Notes under the pieces: generated by a model | What the model was told of the DNA's origin: nothing | Database searches by the model: none | Seen by the model: only the letters and a program-made list of their open reading frames with translations | Shown here: positions 10,001-17,600 of the stretch, piece by piece | How the letters are laid out: every line of letters begins with the position of its first letter | Position numbering within the stretch: the stretch's first letter is position 1 | Position numbers and translations under genes: made by a program | NCBI GenBank assembly: GCA_902595515.1 | Contig: CACJQK010000003.1 | Location: forward strand, 62,001 to 126,000 | Origin: an uncultured SAR116 cluster alpha proteobacterium | GTDB lineage: Bacteria; Pseudomonadota; Alphaproteobacteria; Puniceispirillales; Marisalimonadaceae | Direction of reading: 5' to 3' | Length of the DNA stretch: 64,000 nt

Positions 10001-10825
10001 TGAAGAATAAATGCCAGCTGTTTTTTTACCACCACCTTCATTTATAACTAATGTTACATTTTTATCATCTGAAGCTGAGGATATAATTGAACCTTTACTT
10101 CTATTGATTAAAAAAGCACCATTGCCTGAGTCACCCAATCTTACTATAGCTTCACCTGTATTAGCATAATCTACGGTGAAATTTAAAAGTTTTGATAAGT
10201 CTATTAACAACTTATCTCTTGCGTCTAAAACATCATTTGAGGCATCACTTGTTCCACTGGTAGCAATTAATTTATTTACTTCGACTAATTGATCTATATA
10301 TAAATTTGCTTCATTTAATTTTATGTCAATTTGCCTTAACGAGTTAGATTTAAAATTTTTAAGTTGATCATCATAACTGTTAAAAGCAGAAGCTAACGCT
10401 TTGCCTGCCTCCAACGAGACTGCTCTTGCAGAAATGCTGTCCGGATTACTTGCTACATCTTGAAGGGTATCAAAAAACCGTCCAATAAAAACACCTAAAT
10501 CGCTTCCTGAAGGTAATAACATATTTTCTAAGTCGCTTAACTTAGAAACAAAATCATTTAACATTTCATAATCAGATTGTGAGGTTCTTGTTTTATCAGC
10601 AAGATAAGCATCGAATGATCTACGAACACTAGTAACTCTCACACCTAATCCAGATTGGTCAGAAACATTCGTAGGTCCACCAGTCACACCAGCAACTTCA
10701 CTAACATCTGCTCTTCTTTTGTTATATCCATCGGTATTAATATTAGCAATGTTCTGCCCAGTCACAGACAAAGCTTGTCTATAAGCTTGAACACCAGTTT
10801 TTCCAATTTCAAATAATGAGGCCAT
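4097..10825 (-). CDS. flgK: Giant flagellar hook-associated protein FlgK (HAP1), 2242 aa
   Basis: First junction protein between hook and filament. The ends are canonical: the N-terminus has the rod/hook/HAP motif (QALSVTGQNIANINTDGYNK, residues 18-37) followed by FlgK-type sequence to about residue 340. The last 100 residues carry GVNLDEEAAHLLEFQQAYQA and the final LQTAKEMFQSLIDVV. FlgK is usually about 450-700 residues; here roughly 1700 extra residues lie between the ends. The insert contains many imperfect repeats of the form TFTVTGxDxxGxxxTExITG...G...F..IT.I..S....G.I.IGT, spread over about 5000-8700. Two DNA-level tandem duplications sit at 7080-7265 and 7260-7667. The frame is open throughout. 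Its start overlaps the flgJ stop as TAATG, implying translational coupling. Confidence 0.93.
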   Translation of the reverse strand: MASLFEIGKTGVQAYRQALSVTGQNIANINTDGYNKRRADVSEVAGVTGGPTNVSDQSGLGVRVTSVRRSFDAYLADKTRTSQSDYEMLNDFVSKLSDLENMLLPSGSDLGVFIGRFFDTLQDVASNPDSISARAVSLEAGKALASAFNSYDDQLKNFKSNSLRQIDIKLNEANLYIDQLVEVNKLIATSGTSDASNDVLDARDKLLIDLSKLLNFTVDYANTGEAIVRLGDSGNGAFLINRSKGSIISSASDDKNVTLVINEGGGKKTAGIYSSGIIFGISNFYNLVDSVSSEISKLAEHFSNNVNEIQTSGIDLNGKSGKAMFSINSMLPQANFSNKADLKFNIIEGDPSKIIQEKILVNYSKLNNNWEIRNSKGLSNATGNKINFDGFQVEIIGQPKDGDGFQISPTLTKAGAMKFNLKNPEDFAAASKSLISKSASNVGNVELNIIGSTTQTEIDHPPSLNKVFTSSGNPLVATSFLKDGPITTIPSSTKSVNLSSLGNQSSATFTISDADIKGFSSFSIKLTDGSNNEEITISSAATDPGDGIKTVQEFANLLNSGLMLDGKSQHDFRKLGLFATGSNGFLSIASSSRDISSSSILSRGNSFSPSISNLTTDEATASNLQIFTRDGRHVSGTSLNATQIASLIKTENGFLESAEYRNDYLNNNYRGINSNRKTANGDFTSSFGSNLSYNEQETDIDGLLTSKTVTNGTLTLDGTKIYSKELNSIISIACEKDDSSRTFTVTGYDLDGLYQTETIPGGNAATVVGSKVFSRVRNISINGNSAGKVTIGTEAIGYSLKVTSNDNIEKTTNVPVGSSAYYLANKLNTELAGTGVHVSASTKVLLGPFNDGVSGSVTFDLKGKNSEAVSINASIDASDISALAKRINEYSSQTGLSATVTGDFKKIIIESKDGYDINLKNIKAPSDFTLEVLGKDFEKLSENDSQLNSKLLIDISDTKKVSANIKGELKFISSETFTTQINSGVSNVAVTDSLTNGYINIDRSKTGEVVTIKPEIFDNLDNSLGSPDGKKSVVGLSKYGIDLNQRDYKLYVNDDDSLYTSDNPGNAGTITLDGKLKDANDLNAVVTIFCSTDESGNIFTVTGTNSSGTTITEQITGATATKDNSLFTSANPGAPGTITLNGSLKDANNLNAVVTIFCSADESANTFTVTGKNSSGTIITEQITGATATNTAVGSTKFTSITKIENSATVNGNIKIGTISNTAVGSTKFATITKIETSARASGNIKIGTAANNAINDDDSLVQLTSFISGDPIGLNGVLSTSEYLGAKIQIKSREDTTGTTFIIAGLDLNNKIIEERILGSNGGVVTTNNIFKSVTSITSSGTNNGKIKIGTKAADGNWNTTIDANALNIDTQKEISTALLTSLRSETPTIQLKSKVLNTLPKDGQSVDLSFEGQVYTLKMVSGELLVEGPETNRIKARLNGTSENINNLIAVSQTGTAATSLIINGLNSTAADSDGIIAFRNPSSAGPILLNGALKDSTSLNSIITIKNRDNDDNTPFKLTIIGTDPDGNVITDEITGVNGDNATNTGTKVFKTVTEVRVDGDHGEVDVGTKPAFVSSLGTRVSITATSNESENSFTIVGTGTDGLSKTETISGPNSGKTVVSQGLFKTITSITPASNTTGNVEIGTAPGYELIASAEGTIEGAQFKLVANTANTVNAETFGLKEGITKMLGNFVVQPTTSSPAIGIEVTENDIKTDYTIKFDSNNVPVFFNNDGSALSGSPPSSITLTWNESSGTTDPDSLFKDNVSAGVGIITDGVLSTTDDDGLLTTQSATAGDLIFDGALKNSKALNGKIKIKCNGNEIGNSFVISGLDTDGVFKTETISGVNNSTVIGAISFSEIASISVANNTVSTIEVGVQATSVSMEPQVITIKPAGNDSGDIYTITGLDQFGNSQTEVLTVNGAGETIIGEKVFTQISSIVPSRTVAGSFNASGLTTEVGTKKVGRLSLSCTVDKLNFKIDPSPNASKVYGLKTQDVRTIVDSDGIKVTSFSGEPVKVDIPDGSIQNSVAEKISLTNLPPEDLITIVMGGGARKISAEYDQFTESENLSNEFEPELTIKVDATNKNKIEIFDKISGHSIASRILDVNRVFEVNNTKFQFSDDTTVNNSFDFSSNKDGFGDNRNIINILNLQGSDKSGGNKGNFQEIFNTTVAKVGSNVQANKLSLDSASSTLDAAEASQSEFAGVNLDEEAAHLLEFQQAYQASARILQTAKEMFQSLIDVV
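7080..7265 (-). repeat. 93-bp tandem duplication inside flgK
   Basis: Two adjacent copies (7080-7172 and 7173-7265) of a 93-bp unit, 31 codons each, differ at only a minority of positions. Both start GTTCCAATTTTAATATTCCC on the plus strand. The encoded unit reads approximately NTAVGSTKF.TITKIE.SA...GNIKIGT. The length is a multiple of three, so the frame is kept. High DNA similarity points to a recent duplication. Confidence 0.85.
7260..7667 (-). repeat. 204-bp tandem duplication inside flgK
   Basis: Two consecutive 204-bp copies (7260-7463 and 7464-7667), 68 codons each. Each begins GTAGCTGTTGCACCTGTAAT on the plus strand and encodes a module of the form GTITL.G.LKDAN.LNAVVTIFCS.DES.N.FTVTG.NSSGT.ITEQITGATAT. 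They are the closest pair within a longer degenerate array in the giant FlgK insert. The period is a multiple of three, so the frame stays open. Confidence 0.85.
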
Positions 10826-11157
10826 TATTTATCCTTTTTTGGATTAACATGGGATTGAAATTGTTTTATCAATGCATCTGCAATACCAAAGTTATTCTTT
10901 TTTGATAAAATTTGAGAATACTCCAAATCAAGCATGTTGTTGAATGTATCTTGTGCTTCAGAACTAAAAATTCCCTCTGCTAACTTACTTTGCCTTGCTT
11001 GCTTAAGCATTTGGAAAACAAAAATAGACTCAAATTGATCAGCTACAGCATCTAAATCTTTATTATGTTTATTTTGTAGTAAATTAACATTTTTATCATC
11101 AGCAGATTTTGTAGCTAAATGACTTATATGACTAACTTTAGATAATGAATTATCCAT
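10825..11157 (-). CDS. flgJ: FlgJ-type rod-binding protein without muramidase domain
   Basis: Rod cap/rod-assembly protein of 110 residues. It matches the N-terminal rod-binding domain of FlgJ (VADQFESIFVFQMLKQARQS, about residues 36-55, and SSEAQDTFNNMLDLEYSQIL). It lacks the C-terminal peptidoglycan hydrolase domain of enteric FlgJ, as in most alphaproteobacteria, so a separate lytic enzyme must open the wall. It lies between flgI (11 bases away) and flgK (1-base overlap), within the same transcript. Confidence 0.88.
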   Translation of the reverse strand: MDNSLSKVSHISHLATKSADDKNVNLLQNKHNKDLDAVADQFESIFVFQMLKQARQSKLAEGIFSSEAQDTFNNMLDLEYSQILSKKNNFGIADALIKQFQSHVNPKKDK

Positions 11158-11168
11158 TAACTCATCCC

Positions 11169-12293
11169 TTAAATTATAATCATTTGTGCTCTTAGAGCAC
11201 CAGCTGCTCTCAAAGCTTCTAATATTGCGACTAAATCAGCACTTGTGGTTCCAATTGCGTTAATTGCATCAACAACATCAGCTAAGGAGGTACCTGCGTC
11301 AAAAACAAAAGCTGATGCTGTTTCTGCACCTGCCTGTATATCGGTATCATTTTCAGTATTCGCTGCGGTTTGTTGTGTTATGTTTCCTGCGTCATCAAAT
11401 AGTGTTTGACCTGGTGTAGTATTAGTGTCTTCATTTACTTTTACAGTTAAACTACCATGACTTACTGCAGCAGGCGTTACTCTAACATCACCTCCTATAA
11501 CAATCGTTCCTGTTCTTGCATTTACAACAACTCTTGCAATTGGTGATGCAGGATCGACCTCAATATTTTCTAATAAACTCATAAAACTTACTTTCTGGGA
11601 GGGATCTTTAGGAGCTCTTACAGAAATTGATGTGTGATCAAGCGCTTTTGCTACATCAGGACCAAATACTTTATTAATTTCTTCAGTAATTCTATTAGCA
11701 GTTGTAAAGTCTCCTTGATGAAGGTTCATTACAAAATTTTCAGAATTAATGAATGGTGCTTCTACCATTCTCTCAACAGTCGCGCCATTTGAAATTGTAC
11801 CAACAGTTGGGATGTTTACTGACATGGAAGACCCATCAGCACCTTCAACACCAAAGCCACCTACCGCAAGATTGCCTTGAGCGATAGCATATGTTTTACC
11901 ATCAGCACCTTTCAATGGTGTCATCAAGAGTGTGCCTCCTCTTAAACTTTTAGCTTTTCCCATTGAAGAAACTGTAACACCAATTTTTTGACCTACTTTT
12001 GTAAAAGGATCTAAGTCTGCAGTAATCATCACTGCTGCTGAATTTTTTCCACTTAAACTACTTGCATCTACATTCATTCCGAATTGTGAAATTGTTGATT
12101 GCATACTTTGAAGTGTAACTGCGAGTGATGAGTCACCAGTTCCATCTAAGCCTACAACAATTCCATAACCCATTAATTGGTTAGATCTAATTCCAGCAAA
12201 GCTAACCATATCTTTTAATCTATCTGCAAAAACAGTCTCCACAATTGTTGAGAAAAGAAAAATAAACAAAAAATGGATTTTAAAATTTTTCAT
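11169..12293 (-). CDS. flgI: Flagellar P-ring protein FlgI
   Basis: Periplasmic ring protein around the distal rod, 374 residues from ATG 12293. This start gives a clean Sec signal peptide of about 23 residues (hydrophobic [15 protein letters not shown] then DRLKDMVSF) and has AAGGA 8 bases upstream. A longer frame to 12344 overlaps flgH and is unlikely. Family motifs include [19 protein letters not shown] near the mature N-terminus and the C-terminal [18 protein letters not shown]. It follows flgH directly, the usual order. Confidence 0.95.
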   Translation of the reverse strand: MKNFKIHFLFIFLFSTIVETVFADRLKDMVSFAGIRSNQLMGYGIVVGLDGTGDSSLAVTLQSMQSTISQFGMNVDASSLSGKNSAAVMITADLDPFTKVGQKIGVTVSSMGKAKSLRGGTLLMTPLKGADGKTYAIAQGNLAVGGFGVEGADGSSMSVNIPTVGTISNGATVERMVEAPFINSENFVMNLHQGDFTTANRITEEINKVFGPDVAKALDHTSISVRAPKDPSQKVSFMSLLENIEVDPASPIARVVVNARTGTIVIGGDVRVTPAAVSHGSLTVKVNEDTNTTPGQTLFDDAGNITQQTAANTENDTDIQAGAETASAFVFDAGTSLADVVDAINAIGTTSADLVAILEALRAAGALRAQMIII

Positions 12294-12304
12294 AATTGAA
12301 TTCC

Positions 12305-12967
12305 TTAAAATGGTGAAATTGCTCTTAAAAGATTGCTTCCCCACCCTGGTTTTGTTGCACTATCTAATATCCCTGCACCTACATATTCAATTTGAGCTTC
12401 AGCAATTTTTGATGATGAAACAGTATTAGTTGTTGATATATCTTCTGGCCTTATAATCCCACTAAGTCGAATATATTCAGTTCCCTCAGTGATTCTTAAT
12501 TTCTTTTGTCCTTTAATTTCTAAGTTACCGTTTGGAAAAACTCTTACTATTGTAGCTGAAACAGTTCCACTCAAACTATTTGACTGATTTGTAGCCATTG
12601 AACCAGAAAAAGAGTCAGTCTTTGAAATTGCGCCTCCAAAAGAACCGGCTAAGTTCATTACACCTACTCCGCCAACTTGTGCACCAATAGCATCCGCCTT
12701 TGCAGAAGAGTTAGTCACAGCCTTATTAGATGAAAATGTTTCGCTTAGAGTAACTGATAAAATATCTCCAACTTTTTTTGCTCTTCTATCTGAAGAAAAA
12801 AGTCCTGAAGAACTTGTACTGTATATAGAACCATTCGATGGTTCTGCTCTTTCGAATTCTTCAAATGACGGTCTTAATGGCTTAAATTGTTGATTATTAG
12901 TTTCTTCAACATAAGTTGAACAACCAGTTAATATTAAAAAAGTTATAAAAATAAATAATCTGTTCAT
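12305..12967 (-). CDS. flgH: Flagellar L-ring lipoprotein FlgH
   Basis: Outer-membrane ring of the basal body, 220 residues. A lipobox ending LTGC gives lipidation at Cys16. The body contains [20 protein letters not shown] and [20 protein letters not shown] followed by [11 protein letters not shown], all characteristic of FlgH. It lies 15 bases after flgG and 11 bases before flgI, in one transcript with them, and should pair with FlgI to make the LP ring through which the rod passes. Confidence 0.95.
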   Translation of the reverse strand: MNRLFIFITFLILTGCSTYVEETNNQQFKPLRPSFEEFERAEPSNGSIYSTSSSGLFSSDRRAKKVGDILSVTLSETFSSNKAVTNSSAKADAIGAQVGGVGVMNLAGSFGGAISKTDSFSGSMATNQSNSLSGTVSATIVRVFPNGNLEIKGQKKLRITEGTEYIRLSGIIRPEDISTTNTVSSSKIAEAQIEYVGAGILDSATKPGWGSNLLRAISPF

Positions 12968-12982
12968 TTTAAACTCTAAAAT

Positions 12983-13768
12983 CTAAAGATTTTGGCTAAT
13001 GAATCTCAGCATATCATCCACACCAGAAATTGCTTTCGAGTTAACTTCATATGCTCTTTGTGTTTCAATCATATCAACCAATTCTTGAACAACATTAACA
13101 TTTGAACTTTCAAGTGCACCTTGTACTAAACTTCCAAATCCATTTTCAAATGGGTTAGCTATAACAGCTGGACCACTTGCAGGTGTTTCAACTAACATTG
13201 ATTGTCCAATAGGTTGCAAACCTCTTGAATTAGCAAAATCTGCTAACTGAAATTGTCCAACTTCTTCTGCTTCTACCTCTCCTGGATTTTGAACTGACAC
13301 AATTCCGTCAGCTGAAACGTTAATGTTTGTTACTCCTTCAGGAATAGCAATCTCAGGCTGAATAACATAACCAGAAGCTGTTGTTAGTAAACCTTCTGCA
13401 TTTCTTCCAAAAGCACCATTTCTAGTAAACCCAATTCTTCCATCTGGCATTAAAACTTGAAAAAATCCAGACCCATCTATTGAAATATCTAATGCATTAT
13501 CTGTGGACACAATGTTACCTTGTGTAAAAAGTTTATCCGCATTTATAATACGTACACCTGTTCCAACAGAAAAAGCAGAATTAGTTCTTGTCTCACCAGA
13601 TGTTTGGGCACCTGATGCTTTTATTACTTGATATAATAATGTTTCAAAATTTGCTCTATCTCTTTTAAAACCTGTAGTATTTACGTTTGCAAGATTGTTT
13701 GCAATTACTTGCATTCTACTATTTTGAGCATTTAAACCTGTTTTGGCAACGTGCATTGCATTAGACAT
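12983..13768 (-). CDS. flgG: Flagellar distal rod protein FlgG
   Basis: Distal rod subunit of 261 residues, normal size. The N-terminus has the rod/hook motif (QVIANNLANVNTTGFKRDRA, residues 20-39) and the C-terminus the FlgG-type ending (ESSNVNVVEELVDMIETQRA, then NSKAISGVDDMLRFISQNL). An AAGGAG ribosome site lies just upstream. A sigma-54 type promoter sits 33-50 bases upstream of the start (13801-13818), so flgG probably begins its own transcript running through flgL. Confidence 0.96.
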   Translation of the reverse strand: MSNAMHVAKTGLNAQNSRMQVIANNLANVNTTGFKRDRANFETLLYQVIKASGAQTSGETRTNSAFSVGTGVRIINADKLFTQGNIVSTDNALDISIDGSGFFQVLMPDGRIGFTRNGAFGRNAEGLLTTASGYVIQPEIAIPEGVTNINVSADGIVSVQNPGEVEAEEVGQFQLADFANSRGLQPIGQSMLVETPASGPAVIANPFENGFGSLVQGALESSNVNVVQELVDMIETQRAYEVNSKAISGVDDMLRFISQNL

Positions 13769-13800
13769 ATTCTACTCCTTTTTATGAATATAGAATAATA

Positions 13801-13818
13801 ATGCAATTGATATGCCAA
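13801..13818 (-). promoter_or_regulatory. Sigma-54 type promoter upstream of flgG
   Basis: On the minus strand the sequence is TTGGCATATCAATTGCAT. GG and GC are separated by exactly 10 bases, as in the -24/-12 consensus TGGCAC-N5-TTGC. It lies just upstream of flgG with room for a transcription start and the ribosome site. Assignment is by pattern only. Confidence 0.75.
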
Positions 13819-13833
13819 TATCTCAGAGAATTT

Positions 13834-14586
13834 TTAGCTTGGCATTCTCATTAAAGAAGCACTAGCCTCGTCTATTTCTTGGGCAGTGCTGATAAACTTA
13901 ACATTTATTTCATAGGCCCTTGATTGATCTATACCAGTTACTAGTTCATCTACTGACCTAACGTTAGACCCTTCTAAAAATCCACTTAATAATAAAGTTC
14001 TATTATCTGGAGCTGGAATTGTCCCATCTACAGGTCTAACAAAACCATCTATAGTTTTTCCTAAGGGTACTTCTGATCCAAAAGTAGTTGCAAGTTGACC
14101 AACCCTTACTGTTTGACCAAGTGGAGCATTTAGAGGCTCAATTTCAATAATTCCGTCACCAGAGATTGAAATTTTTCTATGTGGTGGAATAGTGATAGGT
14201 TCTAAATCCACACTTAAAGGCTGAGTTCCCGTTCCATCTCTTAATGTTCCATCAGCGGAAACGGTAAAATCACCACGTCTTGATAGTGCTGTTTTACCGT
14301 TTTCAGGTTTAACTATGAAATAACCATATCCGTCAACAGCAAGGTCTAGTGGTGCTCCTGTTTGTTGCATTGGTCCAGGAGTGGAATCAAATCCACCTGG
14401 CTCCTGCAATGCCATAACTCTTGGGTCTATACCCTTATCTCTATCTAAATACACGGAAGCAAAGTTAATTTGAATATCTTTTTGAAAACCCGTAACACTT
14501 ATGTTTGCTAGGTTTTGAGCTGTTACAGATTGATTATCTCTTAATATATTCATACTATTAAGAGCTGTATAAATACTTCTATCCAT
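13834..14586 (-). CDS. flgF: Flagellar proximal rod protein FlgF
   Basis: Rod protein of 250 residues. The N-terminal motif QSVTAQNLANISVTGFQKDI (about residues 19-38) and C-terminal SNVRSVDELVTGIDQSRAYE define the rod/hook family. The position between flgE and flgG and the length match FlgF. It follows flgE by 29 bases, so it is likely the last gene of the flgBCDEF run before the flgG promoter. Confidence 0.93.
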   Translation of the reverse strand: MDRSIYTALNSMNILRDNQSVTAQNLANISVTGFQKDIQINFASVYLDRDKGIDPRVMALQEPGGFDSTPGPMQQTGAPLDLAVDGYGYFIVKPENGKTALSRRGDFTVSADGTLRDGTGTQPLSVDLEPITIPPHRKISISGDGIIEIEPLNAPLGQTVRVGQLATTFGSEVPLGKTIDGFVRPVDGTIPAPDNRTLLLSGFLEGSNVRSVDELVTGIDQSRAYEINVKFISTAQEIDEASASLMRMPS

Positions 14587-14615
14587 ATTACTTACTCCTT
14601 AAACTAGTTACTCAA

Positions 14616-17600
14616 TTATGTTCTAATTTGAATAATAGCCTGTGTTAGACTTGTATTAGTCTCTATTGTCTTAGCGTTAGCTTGGAAGTTTCTTTGAGCA
14701 GTAATCAAGTTTACCAACTCTTCAGTAATATCAACGTTTGATCTTTCTAAAGAACCAGACAAGATTGTTCCATAACCATCTGCTCCAGCCTCTCCAACTG
14801 CAGCAACACCCGAAACCGAAGTTTCAACGTATGTTGCGTTACCAATTTGTTTCAAACCGTTTTGGTTGTTAAAATTAACCATAACCAATCTTCCAAGAGC
14901 TATGTTTAAGCCATTAGTATAGTTAGCACTAACTAATCCGTTAGCGGCAATATCTAAACCATCTAACTTACCGACTGTTTGTCCGTCTTGAGTTACAGTT
15001 CTAACATTAAAATCAGATGCAAATTGCGTTGATCCGTCAAAATCCAAATCTAAATCGATAGATAAGGCATTGGTTCCTGCTGCTGCGTCTGCCGCAAAGT
15101 CACCTTTATAATTCACTTTTTGTGTTGGACTTACTAAGTTACCTTGAGTATCAAAGGTTAATTCACCAGGTCTTAAAAACACCTTTGCAAATGTACCATC
15201 TGTTGTTGGTGTCCAAGCGTTATCAGGTGCAAGAGTTGTCGTAGTGCCTGCATCATTAACATACAAAGATTGACCTGTATCTGATTTAGCAATTGTATTT
15301 GCCATATTAACAAATGATGGTGTAGTTCCTGTTTGTAGTTCAAGATCATCTAATCCCATTCGAGCACTTGCAGAAACGAATATTTTACTATTTAACCCAG
15401 TAGTTCCAGTAGTAAATGTAAATGAGTTGCTAGTTGTATTATATACAACAGTTACACCATTGACAGTATTACCTGAAGAATCTTCCATTTGATTTATTCT
15501 TGACTGCAAAGCGGTTGCAAGAGAAGTTCCATTATAAACACCTTCAGGTACCTTAATAGCCGCTGTTATGTCATTGACGTTTACAACAAAAATTGTCTCT
15601 TCGGCAGCATCTGATAAAAAGAAATCTTCGGACAAGTCTTCATTTGACGTTTTTCCATTTAAAACAGCCGCTTCGGATTGCAGACCTTTTCCAGATGTGT
15701 CAGCGGTGACTGTAGTAATTCCGTTAGTGGCATTTATTCCTAGCAATGCACTTGTTCCACCAATACCTGCTGCAGATGCTGTTGCAACACCATCTACAAT
15801 TGCCAATCTTCCAATTTCTATATTTGATGAGGCTTGACCAGCATCTCCAACACCAACAGCAGAATTTGCTGGAATATTTTCTCCAGTTGTTCCACTAGCA
15901 ATACTAAATTTTCTAGTGAGGTTGTTGTATGAGACTTCTACGCCAAAAGCTTGTTGTGTGTCTGCAGCTATTTGATCACCAGTGAATAAAACTGATTCAG
16001 CTTTCAAAACTGCACCACCTCCAATATTTGATGAAGCCTTATTACTCAATGTTTTAAGACCTATAGCATTAGCTGCATTACCCTCACCAGGACCATATGC
16101 GGAAAATGAAAACATCTTACTTGATGTAGATGTACCAATTTTTGAAGGAATACCTTGTAAAGTAAAATTTTGTCCTGAAATATCATAAGCAATTCTTAAA
16201 GCAGGATCGTCTTCATCAACCCAATCGTCTGTACTACCTATATCTTGTGTTACCACTGCGTCTACTTTATGCTCTACAGCAGTAGTGCCAGCAACTCCTC
16301 TTGTTATTCCAGTAAAAGTAGTAGCAGTTTTTCCTGTATATGAAACAATTTCATTTCCAATCTTTAGGAAACCATTATCTTCAAAATCCGCTGTTGTATC
16401 TACTGTTAAAGTTGTGTCTGTAGCTGAAAAAGCATTTGATCCACCAATATCAGTAGTTCTTTGTGCTAAACCTAAGTTTACTACACTATCAAACAAACTT
16501 ATTGCGGTGTTGACAGGTACTGCCTTACTTTCACTGTTTTCTGCACCTCTTGTAATACCAGTTAGTGTTGTAGCTGTTTTACCAGTGTAAGTAATTATTT
16601 CGTTACCAAGCTTGAACTTACCAGGAGCAGCTTCAGTTGCATCTGTAAATCCAGCTGTTGATCCAACTGTCAAACTTTCTGAGTCAGCTGGTAAAAATAA
16701 TATTGGTGTATTTGCATCTATTTGAGCTGTCGTTGCAGCACTTATTGTAATATCAGTACCACTTATAGCGGTGACAGTTGTGCCAGCTGTTACACCTGCG
16801 ACTTCAACCACATCACCAACTTGGATGTTTGTATTAGCTGCAACAGTTAATGTTGTAGTTCCTAGAGCTGCATTACCACCATTTTGTTTAGTTGCAACAC
16901 CAAGTCCTTCATTATCAACAAAATTCAATTCATCTCCAAATATCCCTGATGGTGCTGATCCTCCACTATCTCCTGAAGCTAAAATATTTGCATTAATTGT
17001 TACAGATGTTCCTGATACAGCTGTAACATATGCACCTGACGCTATGTTTCTTCCATATACAAGATCACCTTCTGATATGTTAGTAGCATCTGCTACTGTT
17101 ATGACTTTTTGACCTGAAGCACCCGTCCCAGATGTGTGAGCACTAGCTAAAAAAGCTATTTTATCACCAGCTGTAGTTGCGGTTGCTGGAGCAAGAGCCA
17201 AAGTGTTACTACTATTAGATAGAGTTATTACAGATGTATCGTGGTTTACTTGAGTAACTCTAGTTCCTGCTGTAAATCCTTTGGCAACAACTAAGTCTCC
17301 TACCCTTATACCTTTAGTACCACCTTCAACCTCAAGAGTATTATCGTTTACACCTAATGTCCCAGTTTTTTCATAAATTACATTTGTTCCAAGTATATCT
17401 GCAGCGGCAGTATAACCATTGGCATCTGCAGTTCCACCAGCTATTGATCTAGTTGTTGGTACTGAGCTTAAAGTAGTGTTTCTAAGTATGTCTTTAAAAC
17501 CACTCATTATACCATCAGTAAAAGTTAATAATCTAATGGAAGCGTCATCAGCATGAATCGCAGCTGCTGTGCTATTTGCACCTCTAATGATACCAGTGAA

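Noticed and set aside
15568-17112. Plus-strand open frames opposite flgE
   Set aside because: Same shadow effect; the minus strand carries one uninterrupted FlgE frame with canonical ends.
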